NCBI RefSeq assembly: GCF_026250525.1
Contig: NZ_CP111043.1
Coordinates: 2,651,501-2,715,500 of the forward strand
DNA from: Chondrinema litorale
GTDB lineage: Bacteria; Bacteroidota; Bacteroidia; Cytophagales; Flammeovirgaceae
Length of the DNA stretch: 64,000 bases
Direction of reading: 5' to 3'
A program made the translations under genes and the position numbers. Shown in pieces: positions 48,095 through 56,711 of this stretch (its first letter is position 1; each line of letters opens with the position of its first letter). The notes below the pieces were generated by a model, which saw nothing but the letters and a program-made list of their open reading frames with translations, had not been told where the DNA came from and did no database searches.

Positions 48095-48112
48095 CGAAGT
48101 CAGGGTCTTTTT
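48080..48112 (+). terminator. Intrinsic terminator between rpmH and rnpA
   Basis: AAAGACTCTGA (48080-48090) pairs with TCAGGGTCTTT (48100-48110) with one G-T wobble, and five T follow. It lies 18 bases before rnpA, so it probably reduces read-through from rpmH into rnpA. Confidence 0.8.
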
Positions 48113-48130
48113 CTAACTTTCCTAAGTTGT

Positions 48131-48526
48131 TTGGCAGATTTTACCTTTCCCAAAGCTGAAAAACTCGTAAGCAAAAAGCTAATCGCCGAAACGTTTCGTA
48201 AAGGTAATCAGTATTTTAGTTACCCTCTAAAGTTTTTTTTTCTTCCCAAAGAAAAGACCGACCTTATTGCGCCTGTTCAGGTGCTCGTATCTGTACCCAA
48301 AAAATCTTTTAGAAAAGCTGTTCACAGAAATAAAATTAAAAGACAGCTAAAAGAGGTCTACAGATTAAATAAAAACTCAATTCACAGTTCACTTCAAGAT
48401 AAGCAATTGCATTGTTGCATTGCTGTAATATTTATTGCCAAAAAATCAGTAAGTTATTCTGATATTAATCAGGCATTTTTATCGTTTACTTCTGAAATTA
48501 ATAAATTAGAAATTTCTAAGCCTTGA
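48131..48526 (+). CDS. rnpA: Ribonuclease P protein component
   Basis: 131 residues, normal length. It starts with TTG (no ATG is available). The RNA-binding signature is VLVSVPKKSFRKAVHRNKIK followed by RQLKEVYRLNK. The protein helps the RNase P RNA bind pre-tRNA for 5' maturation. It is downstream of rpmH as expected, but behind a terminator. Confidence 0.93.
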   Translation: MADFTFPKAEKLVSKKLIAETFRKGNQYFSYPLKFFFLPKEKTDLIAPVQVLVSVPKKSFRKAVHRNKIKRQLKEVYRLNKNSIHSSLQDKQLHCCIAVIFIAKKSVSYSDINQAFLSFTSEINKLEISKP

Positions 48527-48712
48527 TATTATAGGTTTTCAGATGTAATTTTTTTTAGCTTGATTATTTTTTATATTAGAATTGGCTTTTTAAACATAAT
48601 TCCTTTTTAATGGATAATTGTGGAATTATTCATTTAGAAAAAGTTGTTGAAAAGCTGTCTGGTTTTTCAAATCATTCCGATTTATAAATCCTGGTTTCAT
48701 TTATTTAGTGAT

Positions 48713-50368
48713 ATGAAATATAAATTTTTAAAACTGCTTGGTCTCTCATCTGTTATCGTTTTATTGATAGCTGCAAACTATCCCAAAGACAAATATTTCG
48801 AAATAGCGAAGAACCTCGACATTTTTGCTACCCTTTTTAAAGAAGTTAATAAGTATTATGTTGATGAAGTTGATCCAACAGAATTGGTAAATGTTGGTAT
48901 TTATTCAATGTTGAGTAAACTTGATCCATATACTAATTACATTCCTGAAGAACAGGTAGAAGATTACAGGACACTTACTACAGGAGAATATGGTGGAATT
49001 GGAGCTGTAATCGGCATTAAAAATAATAAGGTTGTGGTTGTAATGCCAAATGAAGGTTTTGCAGCACACAAAGCAGGTATAAATGTAGGTGATGAAATTA
49101 TCTCAATAGATAATAATGAAGTGCAAGGTCTATCTATTCCTGAGATTAGCAGATTATTAAAAGGTAAAGAAGGTACTAAAGTAGCAGTAGCAGTAAAAAA
49201 GCCTGCTAGCGAATCTGTAGTTACAGTTGAGATGCTAAGAGAAAGGATTCATGTAAAAAATGTTCCTTATTATGGCAAAGTAACTGATAAAATAGGCTTT
49301 ATTCAGTTGACAGATTTTACGCAAAATGCCAGTCTTGAAGTTAAAAATGCTTTACAAGAATTAAAAAATGATGGTGTAGAAAGTATCATTCTAGATTTAA
49401 GAGGGAACCCAGGAGGTTTACTTAGCGAAGCAATCAACATATCTAACTTGTTTTTACCTCGTGGAGCCGAAGTAGTAAGTACAAAAGGCAAAATAGAAGA
49501 GTGGAACAAGCAACACAAAGCATTAAATAATCCTGTAGATTTAGATATTCCAATAGTTGTGCTTGTAAGCGGATCAAGTGCATCTGCAGCAGAAATTGTA
49601 TCTGGTGTAATTCAGGATTACGACAGGGGAGTTTTAATCGGGAAAAGAACTTTTGGTAAAGGGCTTGTACAAGCTACTAGACCACTTGCTTACAATGCTA
49701 AATTAAAAGTAACAGTAGCAAAATACTATATCCCTAGTGGTAGATGTATTCAAGCGATAGATTATTCTAAACGAGATGAAGATGGTTATGTAGAAAAACT
49801 TCCAGATTCATTAAGAGTAGCATTTAAAACCAAAGGAGGAAGATTAGTTTTTGATGGTGGTGGAGTTGATCCAGATATAAAAACTTCTCGTGATCCGTAT
49901 GCACCAATTACAAGAAGCTTGATTCAAAAAGGATTTATCTTCGACTATGCCAACGATTACAAAGTGAAGCATACAAGTATTCCTAGCTCAGATGATTTTG
50001 ATATCTCAGACGAAGAGTATACTAAGTTTGTAAGTTGGCTAGCTGGTAAAGATTACGATTATACAAGTCATGTAGAACAAGTTTTGACTGATCTTGAAGA
50101 AAATGCTAAGTCTGAAAAATATTTTGAAGATATCGAATCACAAATAGTGCAGCTCGAAAAGAAAATCAGACACAATAAAGATAATGATCTACAAAAATTC
50201 AGTGATGAGATTAAAGAAGTGTTAGAAGAAGAAATTTGTGCAAGATATTATTTGCATAAAGGTATGGTAGAAAGTTCTTTTGATGATGATGTAGATGTAA
50301 AAGCAGCAATAGATGTTTTAAGTGATCAGGAGAGATACAAAAAAATCTTGTCTGGCGAAAAGATATAA
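48713..50368 (+). CDS. S41 family C-terminal processing peptidase
   Basis: 551 residues from the ATG at 48713; a TTG at 48644 would add 23 residues ahead of the signal anchor. The N-terminal anchor (KFLKLLGLSSVIVLLIAANY) places it in the periplasm. A PDZ domain lies around residues 90-170 (GYGGIGAVIGIKN in sense, with NEGFAAHKAGINVGDEIISI). The S41 catalytic part has DLRGNPGGLLSEAI, the nucleophile Ser in SGSSASAAEIVSG and the general-base Lys in RTFGKGLVQ. The end is a long helical region. It degrades or trims periplasmic proteins with exposed C-termini. Confidence 0.93.
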   Translation: MKYKFLKLLGLSSVIVLLIAANYPKDKYFEIAKNLDIFATLFKEVNKYYVDEVDPTELVNVGIYSMLSKLDPYTNYIPEEQVEDYRTLTTGEYGGIGAVIGIKNNKVVVVMPNEGFAAHKAGINVGDEIISIDNNEVQGLSIPEISRLLKGKEGTKVAVAVKKPASESVVTVEMLRERIHVKNVPYYGKVTDKIGFIQLTDFTQNASLEVKNALQELKNDGVESIILDLRGNPGGLLSEAINISNLFLPRGAEVVSTKGKIEEWNKQHKALNNPVDLDIPIVVLVSGSSASAAEIVSGVIQDYDRGVLIGKRTFGKGLVQATRPLAYNAKLKVTVAKYYIPSGRCIQAIDYSKRDEDGYVEKLPDSLRVAFKTKGGRLVFDGGGVDPDIKTSRDPYAPITRSLIQKGFIFDYANDYKVKHTSIPSSDDFDISDEEYTKFVSWLAGKDYDYTSHVEQVLTDLEENAKSEKYFEDIESQIVQLEKKIRHNKDNDLQKFSDEIKEVLEEEICARYYLHKGMVESSFDDDVDVKAAIDVLSDQERYKKILSGEKI

Positions 50369-50397
50369 TTCTTAGTTGATTCAGGAATCATTATTTT

Positions 50398-50430
50398 AAC
50401 CTTCTGTTTTAAGTAACAGGAGGTTTTTTT
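50398..50430 (+). terminator. Intrinsic terminator after the S41 peptidase
   Basis: An 11-base stem (50398-50408 with 50415-50425, one G-T pair) has a 6-nt loop and a T-run to 50430. Confidence 0.9.
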
Positions 50431-50456
50431 ATTTAATCTAAAAGAAGGTAGATAAC

Positions 50457-51353
50457 ATGCAATATAACCAACTTGGAAAATCAGATTTAAAAGTAAGTGA
50501 AATCAGCTTCGGGTGCATGTCATTAGATGGCAAGCACACAGAAAATGCGAGACTTTTACATGAAGCTTTTGATAAAGGAATCAACTTTTTTGATACAGCA
50601 GATCTATATCAGTTTGGTGAAAATGAAATATCAGTTGGTAAAGCTTTTCAAGATAAAAGAGATGAGGTAATCATTGCAACAAAGGTAGGTAACCAATGGA
50701 AAGAAGATAAGTCGGGTTGGTCTTGGAACCCAACAAAAAAGTACATTTTAGAGCAAGTTGAACATAGTTTAAAGCGCTTACAAACAGATTATATAGACTT
50801 GTATCAATTGCATGGAGGAACGCTTGAAGACCCGATTGATGAGACTATTGACGCATTCGAAATACTAAAGAAAGAAGGGAAAATTAGAGCTTATGGTATT
50901 TCATCTATTAGGCCTAATGTGATTAGAACCTATATAGAAAAATCGAATATTGATAGCGTAATGATGCAATATAGCCTATTAGACAGAAGACCCGAAGAAG
51001 AAAGTCTTTCATTACTACATCAAAATAATATCAGTGTAATTACCAGAGGTAGCCTAGCAAAAGGATTATTAGCTGGTAAAGTCGCAGATCATTACCTAGA
51101 TTATTCAGTGGCAGATGTGAGTAAGATGGCTGAACTTGTAGGGGCTGTTGCAAAGGAGAATGTTTCAGCAGCAAATGTGGCAATCAAATATGTGCTTCAA
51201 AATCCTACTGTGGCTTCAGCAGTGTGTGGAATTAGAACTGAAAATCAACTAGAAGATGTAGCGGCAACTGCAACAGTAGCAGGTTTAGATAGCGATATAT
51301 ATGAGCATTTACAAAATGTTTTGCCTGTAAACTACTACAAAGTCCATAGGTAA
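50457..51353 (+). CDS. Aldo/keto reductase
   Basis: 298 residues. A TIM-barrel NADPH-dependent oxidoreductase. It has FFDTADLYQFGENEISVGKA with the catalytic Asp and Tyr, ATKVG with the Lys and LYQLHGG with the His, so the tetrad is complete. The C-terminal part has TVASAVCGIRTENQLEDVAA, the NADPH-binding motif of the family. It likely detoxifies carbonyls, but the substrate is not known. A terminator precedes it, so it is a separate unit. Confidence 0.92.
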   Translation: MQYNQLGKSDLKVSEISFGCMSLDGKHTENARLLHEAFDKGINFFDTADLYQFGENEISVGKAFQDKRDEVIIATKVGNQWKEDKSGWSWNPTKKYILEQVEHSLKRLQTDYIDLYQLHGGTLEDPIDETIDAFEILKKEGKIRAYGISSIRPNVIRTYIEKSNIDSVMMQYSLLDRRPEEESLSLLHQNNISVITRGSLAKGLLAGKVADHYLDYSVADVSKMAELVGAVAKENVSAANVAIKYVLQNPTVASAVCGIRTENQLEDVAATATVAGLDSDIYEHLQNVLPVNYYKVHR

Positions 51354-51437
51354 AACTGTTAAAATTAATTTGTAATACTGAGCCAAAATTCTCAATTTGA
51401 GCTTAACCAATAATATGAAAAATAACAATAGATAAAT

Positions 51438-52616
51438 ATGAAAGAGGTATATATCATTTCAGCAAAGAGGACACCTATCGGAAGCTTTGGAGGTGTGCTT
51501 TCTTCATTATCAGCAACTCAGTTAGGAGCTAGTGCTATAAAGGGTGCTTTAGAAGCAGTAGGAGTACAGCCTAAAGATGTAGAAGAAGTTTATATGGGTA
51601 ATGTGGTTTCTGCAAATCTAGGTCAGGCACCAGCTCGGCAAGCAGCACTTTTTGCAGGAATTGGAAATGATGTGCCTTGTACCACTGTAAATAAAGTTTG
51701 TGCTTCTGGAACAAAGGCAATTATGCTCGCAGCGCAAAGTATTATGTGTGGTACAAATGATCTAATTGTTGCAGGAGGTATGGAAAGCATGTCGAATATA
51801 CCTTACTATTTGCCACAGGCAAGAACTGGCTATCGATATGGTCATGGTCAAATGCTAGATGGCTTGGTAAAAGATGGCTTAACAGACGTGTATAATGAAT
51901 GTGCAATGGGTGTTTGTGCCGATAATACTGCTAGTAAATTTGATATTAGCCGTGAGGAGCAAGACGCTTTTGCTGAAAGTTCTTATAGAAAATCTGCAAA
52001 CAGTACAGCAGAAGGTCTTTTCAAAAGTGAGATAGTTGCTGTTGAAGTGCCTCAACGAAAAGGGGAAGCGTTATTAGTAGAAGAAGATGAGGAATACAAG
52101 AAAGTGAAGTTTGAGAAAATTTCGTCTTTAAGACCTGTTTTCACAAAAGAAGGTACAGTTACAGCGGCTAATGCATCTACCATAAATGACGGAGCCGCAG
52201 CATTAGTTTTAGCAAGTAAAGAAAAAGTAGATGAATTAGGCTTAAAGCCGATAGCTAAAATTGTTTCGTTTGCAGATGCGGCACAAGAACCTGAATGGTT
52301 TACCACAGCGCCAACTCTAGCAGCGCCTAAAGCCTTGAAAAAAGCAGGTTTGTCTTTAGATGATATAGACTTTTTTGAAGTAAATGAAGCATTTGCAGTA
52401 GTTACTATTGCTTTTTACAAGAAACTTGGAATACCTGCTGATAAAGTAAATGTATTTGGTGGAGCTGTTTCATTAGGCCATCCATTAGGAGCCTCAGGTG
52501 CCCGAATTGTTACTACACTTAATAATGTTTTACATCAAAAAAATGGTAAATACGGCTTAGCTGCTATTTGTAATGGCGGTGGTGGCGCATCAGCCTTAAT
52601 TATTGAAAAATTATAA
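51438..52616 (+). CDS. Acetyl-CoA C-acetyltransferase (thiolase)
   Basis: 392 residues, normal length. The nucleophilic Cys is in NKVCASGTKA, the catalytic His in GGAVSLGHPLGASGARI and the second Cys in AICNGGGGASALIIEKL. NEAFA is also kept. It condenses or cleaves acetyl-CoA units in fatty acid or ketone body metabolism. The gene's own terminator appears to lie 1.35 kb downstream (53968) because an insertion sequence has landed between them. Confidence 0.95.
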   Translation: MKEVYIISAKRTPIGSFGGVLSSLSATQLGASAIKGALEAVGVQPKDVEEVYMGNVVSANLGQAPARQAALFAGIGNDVPCTTVNKVCASGTKAIMLAAQSIMCGTNDLIVAGGMESMSNIPYYLPQARTGYRYGHGQMLDGLVKDGLTDVYNECAMGVCADNTASKFDISREEQDAFAESSYRKSANSTAEGLFKSEIVAVEVPQRKGEALLVEEDEEYKKVKFEKISSLRPVFTKEGTVTAANASTINDGAAALVLASKEKVDELGLKPIAKIVSFADAAQEPEWFTTAPTLAAPKALKKAGLSLDDIDFFEVNEAFAVVTIAFYKKLGIPADKVNVFGGAVSLGHPLGASGARIVTTLNNVLHQKNGKYGLAAICNGGGGASALIIEKL

Positions 52617-52719
52617 AAGAATATTATTAGATATAAATAGGACTTACGCAATATTAAATTTCTCTAGCAAAAATGCTCAAAATTTGAGAGATTGTATTTT
52701 TTTAATACTAATTTATATG

Positions 52720-52950
52720 GAAGTTGTCTAAAATAAAAAATAACAAATTAATCTAGTTGATTTATATATAATTTGGCATAATTACTAAAAATGGATTATT
52801 TGTTTTGTTAACTACTTTTCAAAATTCTACTTCCCTCAAATGATAGCTTTTTTTTCGAACTCGAAAATATAAGATTACAGGTCTTTTTGAGGAAAAGAAT
52901 AATATTTTGGATAAAAGCATTTTCACAGTATAACTACTTTAGACAACTTC
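52720..52950. repeat. Inverted repeat around the transposase leader
   Basis: GAAGTTGTCTAAA (52720-52732) is repeated inverted at 52938-52950 (TTTAGACAACTTC), which ends exactly at the base before the transposase ATG. In an RNA that reads in from outside, the two arms could pair and hide the start codon region. Confidence 0.7.
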
Positions 52951-53955
52951 ATGGATAAATCTCTGTACATATCATATCTTCTCCATACTCACGGGAATTA
53001 TACCTGTACCCACATGGCAGCCCATTCTATGGATGTCAGTCATGACCAAGTCACACGTTTTCTAGCCCATTCTAAATTTACCTCTTCCGACCTGTGGGAT
53101 ATTGTCAAGGGCCATCTCCAAGATAGCGCAGACTCATTTATCCTTGTCGATGACAGTGTTCAGGCAAAGAGGTATTCCCGGTATATAGAATTGGCCAAAA
53201 GGCAGTACTCAGGCAATGAGCATGGCCTAGTCAATGGGATCAATCTGGTAAACATGGTACACAGCAATGGCATTGATGGGGATTACTATCCTATCGATTA
53301 CCGAATCTACCACCCAGAAACGGATAAGAAGACCAAGAATGACCATTTCCAGGAGATGTTCACCCGAATGACCATGCGTAAAGACCTGAAAGCCAAAAAG
53401 ATACTTTTTGACAGCTGGTATGCTTCCATGGACAACCTTAAGCTTGTGCACAGAAGCGGCTGGACATTCTTCACTACCCTGAAGAGCAACCGCCAAGTCA
53501 GCCTATCCAGAGACACAGGGATGCAGGCTGTGGGCACAGTCGAGCTTTCCGGTAGGCAACTGCTGGAAGGCGTACAGGTCAAACTCAAAAAATACCCTTA
53601 CCCCGTCAAATTATTCAAGATAGTCTCCCTAAACGGGGACATTGAATGGGTGATCACAAATGATCTATCGGACAGGATGAATGTATTTGAGGCCGAAAAC
53701 GAATCCCAGATCAGATGGCAGATTGAGCAGTTCCACAGGGAATACAAACAGCTTACAGGCTCTGAGAAGTGCCAATGCCGAAAGGCAATCTCCCAGAGGA
53801 ACCATCTAGCTTGCTGCTACCAGGCTTGGATAGGGCTGAAACTCCTTGCAAAACAGTTGAAAACAACACTCTATCAAATCAAAGAACTTCCGATTAGCAA
53901 CTATCTTAAACAGATTCTTGCTAATCCTATTATCATTTTTAACTTAAATGCGTAA
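52951..53955 (+). CDS. IS701-like transposase
   Basis: 334 residues of a DDE-type transposase. It has SFILVDDSVQAKRYSRYIEL with the first Asp, YRIYHPETDKKTKNDHFQEM, ILFDSWYASMDNLK with the second Asp, and RWQIEQFHREYKQLTGSEKC with the Glu and conserved Y(2)R-like context. The arrangement resembles the IS701 transposases known from cyanobacteria. It is full length, as far as the matches show. The stop codon lies inside the right terminal repeat. Codon use differs from its neighbours and suggests transfer from another genome. Confidence 0.9.
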   Translation: MDKSLYISYLLHTHGNYTCTHMAAHSMDVSHDQVTRFLAHSKFTSSDLWDIVKGHLQDSADSFILVDDSVQAKRYSRYIELAKRQYSGNEHGLVNGINLVNMVHSNGIDGDYYPIDYRIYHPETDKKTKNDHFQEMFTRMTMRKDLKAKKILFDSWYASMDNLKLVHRSGWTFFTTLKSNRQVSLSRDTGMQAVGTVELSGRQLLEGVQVKLKKYPYPVKLFKIVSLNGDIEWVITNDLSDRMNVFEAENESQIRWQIEQFHREYKQLTGSEKCQCRKAISQRNHLACCYQAWIGLKLLAKQLKTTLYQIKELPISNYLKQILANPIIIFNLNA

Positions 53956-53967
53956 GTCCTAATAAAG

Positions 53968-54007
53968 AAAGGATGTAGATAAATATTCAGCTACATCCTT
54001 TTTTTAT
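53968..54007. terminator. Intrinsic terminator, originally of the thiolase gene
   Basis: AAAGGATGTAG (53968-53978) pairs with CTACATCCTTT (53991-54001), followed by T's on the plus strand. Its plus-strand tail is stronger, so it was probably the thiolase terminator before the insertion. It can also end the minus-strand kinase gene. Confidence 0.88.
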
Positions 54008-55014
54008 TCATCAAAATAACCGTATTCTTCTGCGAAACCTAGCGTTTCTGCGAGTGGCAAAACTCCTTTTGTACAACTGGCATCTCTCAAACAGGCAGCC
54101 GCAGTGGCTGCTCCAATTTTTAATCCCTCCTCAATGCTCAATTCTTCATGAAACGCCCACAACATACCAGAAATAATAGCTTCTCTCTCTCCAGCTCTTC
54201 CTTTCACTATATCCGAAGGTAAGTTCACTTTATTCGTCTTATTAAATTTTTTTTCTTTATTAACAGCGATAATTGCTGTTTTACTAGAAATGATCACCCA
54301 TTCTTTTACTCCTTTATTAAGTAGTTCAAAAGCAGCTTCTACAATCTCATTGGTTGAGTCTATTTTTCTTTGCATTATTTTACCTAGCTCTTTTTTTGCC
54401 AGAAATAAATAGTTCAAATATGGCAGAGAAGGAAATAAGACATTCTGCATTTGTTTACTTTCGCCATCTATCATATTAGCCGAAGTGGCAAAACCCATTT
54501 CCTGAGCTTTTTGTAATAATTGAGATGCCCTGGTTCTACCTCTTTCATTAATTTTATCGAGGCTTTCTAACAGCATAAGGTAGCCTAAATGGAAAATTTT
54601 ATAGCGGTACTTATCTAATCTAAAGTGCTCAATATCCAATAAAGCATTTGCACCTACATAATGTAGGAGTGTTCTACTCGCATTAGCATTGTTAGTAACT
54701 ACATCTGTAAATGAAGTAATGGCTTTATCGGTTACTTTAATCCCTTTTTTATCAATGTCATTTTTAATGCAATCATCGAGTACGAGCTTGCCTCCGGTAT
54801 CATTCCCTACTACGCCAATGCCAGCTAGTTTAAATGGAGCTTTTAAAAGAGATAGGTTTTTTAAAATATTGTAGGGAGAACCTCCTGTACTGGTATATTG
54901 ATCAAGAATGAGGCTCAGTTGATTTTGTACCGGTTGCTGATCTACAATTTTAATCTGGTCTATAATGAAATTACCGCCAGCAACAATTCCATTTCTCTCC
55001 TGTTTAGATCGCAT
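54004..55014 (-). CDS. PfkB-type carbohydrate kinase with altered catalytic motif
   Basis: 336 residues with a ribokinase fold. The N-terminal part shows AGGNFIIDQIKIVDQQP and the sugar-binding TSTGGSPYNILKNLSLL with the first PfkB signature. The second signature, normally DTTGAGDAF, reads GRAGEREAIISG here, so the GAGD catalytic Asp is replaced by Glu276. It may be inactive, be active with Glu, or use another substrate. It is a single gene on the minus strand. Confidence 0.82.
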   Translation of the reverse strand: MRSKQERNGIVAGGNFIIDQIKIVDQQPVQNQLSLILDQYTSTGGSPYNILKNLSLLKAPFKLAGIGVVGNDTGGKLVLDDCIKNDIDKKGIKVTDKAITSFTDVVTNNANASRTLLHYVGANALLDIEHFRLDKYRYKIFHLGYLMLLESLDKINERGRTRASQLLQKAQEMGFATSANMIDGESKQMQNVLFPSLPYLNYLFLAKKELGKIMQRKIDSTNEIVEAAFELLNKGVKEWVIISSKTAIIAVNKEKKFNKTNKVNLPSDIVKGRAGEREAIISGMLWAFHEELSIEEGLKIGAATAAACLRDASCTKGVLPLAETLGFAEEYGYFDE

Positions 55015-55120
55015 TTGAAATCTGTTTTATATAAGTGATGTTATTGATTTTTTTAGTAGTTAAGCTATTGATAAGTGTTAAGTATGCACATAAAATAGCA
55101 GTTATTATATTGATTAACAA

Positions 55121-55270
55121 ATGAAAATGACTAAAAAATCTGATTTGCCGGTGAAAATTTGTGAATTTTGCAAGCGGCCATTTAGCTGGAGAAAAAAATG
55201 GGAAAAGGACTGGGAGCAGGTAAAATACTGTAGTAAAAAGTGTAGAGGATTGGCAAAAAAGCAGCAATAA
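55121..55270 (+). CDS. DUF2256 zinc-ribbon protein
   Basis: 49 residues, beginning MKMTKKSDLPVKICEFCKRP and containing FSWRKKWEKDWEQVKYCSKK. The four Cys (CEFC and CSKKC) form a zinc ribbon. The DUF2256 family is small and of unknown function. It is divergent from the kinase gene and 23 bases upstream of the EamA transporter. Confidence 0.9.
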   Translation: MKMTKKSDLPVKICEFCKRPFSWRKKWEKDWEQVKYCSKKCRGLAKKQQ

Positions 55271-55293
55271 AAACCGCTTGAAAAATCATAATT

Positions 55294-56220
55294 ATGAAAG
55301 ACATAACCAGATCAGACTCGAAAATAGCCGATATTGTTGAAGACGAATCACCTCAGCTGAAACACTGGTTAATGTTGGTAGGACTCTCTTTAATTTGGGG
55401 CAGTTCTTTTATTTTGATTAAACAAGGTTTAAAAGTTTATTCTTTTCAGGAAGTTGGAGCAATTAGAATTATTAGTGCATTTGTTGTTTTGCTTCCGATA
55501 GCGATTTCTCACTTTAAAAAAGTACCTAAAAGCAAATGGAAGTATGTAGTGCTTATGGGTATTTTGGGCAATTTTATTCCTGCATTTTTATTTGCTAAAG
55601 CACAAACTCAGTTAGCCAGTTCTATTACTGGGGTGCTCAATGCACTTACTCCACTTTTTACTTTTATTATTGGCATTATAGTTTTTAAGCATAAACTCAA
55701 CCCAAGGCAATTACTTGGTTTAGTAGTCGCTTTTGTAGGATCAGCTGTGTTGATTTTTGTGAATAGTGATGGAGAGATTGGCAGCTTAAATTTTTATGCA
55801 TTTTTTGTGGTTGGGGCAGCTTTGTGCTATGCAACCAGTACCAACATTATTAAAAATTATCTCACTTCTATCAACTCTTTACAGCTTACTTCATTTGCTC
55901 TCTGTATTGTTGGACCTATTGGTATTATCATACTTATAAATTCTGACTTTGCTTTTAAGCTTCAAAACCAAGATGGAGCGGTAGAAGCATTAATCTATTT
56001 AACTATTTTGGGAGTTATAGGTACTTCAGCAGCTTTGGTTATTTTTAATAAAATGATACAAAGTACCAGTGCTGTTTTTGCCACTTCTGTTACTTATATA
56101 ATACCAATTGTAGCGATAATTTGGGGAGTTATAGATAATGAAGTACTAATGCCTTTGCATTATCTGTGTATTTTAACAATCTTAGCAGGTGTCTATATTT
56201 CTAACAAGAAAAAGAAATGA
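55294..56220 (+). CDS. EamA/DMT family transporter
   Basis: 308 residues with about ten membrane helices in two EamA repeats. Landmarks are LSLIWGSSFILIKQGLKVYS, NFIPAFLFAKAQTQLASSIT near the first repeat, and IYLTILGVIGTSAALVIFNK in the second. It exports small metabolites such as amino acids or nucleotide sugars; the substrate is unknown. The stop overlaps the nuoA start by four bases (ATGA), so the two are probably cotranslated. Confidence 0.92.
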   Translation: MKDITRSDSKIADIVEDESPQLKHWLMLVGLSLIWGSSFILIKQGLKVYSFQEVGAIRIISAFVVLLPIAISHFKKVPKSKWKYVVLMGILGNFIPAFLFAKAQTQLASSITGVLNALTPLFTFIIGIIVFKHKLNPRQLLGLVVAFVGSAVLIFVNSDGEIGSLNFYAFFVVGAALCYATSTNIIKNYLTSINSLQLTSFALCIVGPIGIIILINSDFAFKLQNQDGAVEALIYLTILGVIGTSAALVIFNKMIQSTSAVFATSVTYIIPIVAIIWGVIDNEVLMPLHYLCILTILAGVYISNKKKK

Positions 56221-56681
56221 TTTCTGATTTCGGATATATCCTGATTTTTATAGTTGGGAGCCTTGCATTTTTTTGTGTTGCAATGTTTACTGCATACCTC
56301 ATTCGTCCACATAGACCTAATGAGGAGAAGGAAACATCGTACGAGTGTGGTGAAGATCCAATTGGCAATGCTTGGACAAACTTTAATGTGAGGTTTTATG
56401 TAATAGCCCTCATTTTTATTTTGTTCGATGTTGAAATCGTTTTTATGTTTCCTTGGGCACTCATTTTTGCAGATACATCACTTATAGAACAGACAGAAGG
56501 CTCTTGGATGTGGTTTGCTTTAGGTGAGATGGTTCTTTTCATTTTAATCCTTGTTGTGGGTTTGGTTTATGCTTGGAAGCGAGGTTTTCTCGATTGGGAA
56601 AAACCAGTGGTTACTCAAAGTGATTTTAAATCGAAAGTGCCTAAAAAACTCTATGACGATATCAACAAGAAATACGCTTAA
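56217..56681 (+). CDS. nuoA: NADH-quinone oxidoreductase subunit A
   Basis: 154 residues with three membrane helices. It has the loop HRPNEEKETSYECGEDPIGN with the conserved Cys, and NFNVRFYVIALIFILFDVEI with the acidic DVE motif. It is part of the membrane arm of complex I, near the quinone site. The other nuo genes are not here. The gene is downstream-coupled to an unrelated transporter. It may be a second copy or a split operon. Confidence 0.93.
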   Translation: MISDFGYILIFIVGSLAFFCVAMFTAYLIRPHRPNEEKETSYECGEDPIGNAWTNFNVRFYVIALIFILFDVEIVFMFPWALIFADTSLIEQTEGSWMWFALGEMVLFILILVVGLVYAWKRGFLDWEKPVVTQSDFKSKVPKKLYDDINKKYA

Positions 56682-56711
56682 TTTAATTATAAACAGACTG
56701 TAAATAAAATA

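Larger units (their letters stand above)
52638..53961 (+). mobile_element. IS701-like insertion sequence, apparently intact
   Basis: 1324 bp with 13-bp perfect terminal inverted repeats TAGGACTTACGCA (52638-52650 and 53949-53961). The 5-bp direct repeat ATAAA flanks both ends (52633-52637 and 53962-53966), supporting recent transposition. One transposase fills the right three-quarters. The left 300 bp are noncoding. The coding part is visibly richer in G+C than the flanks. The boundary by one or two bases is uncertain because shorter repeat/duplication combinations (AAT) also fit. Confidence 0.87.
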
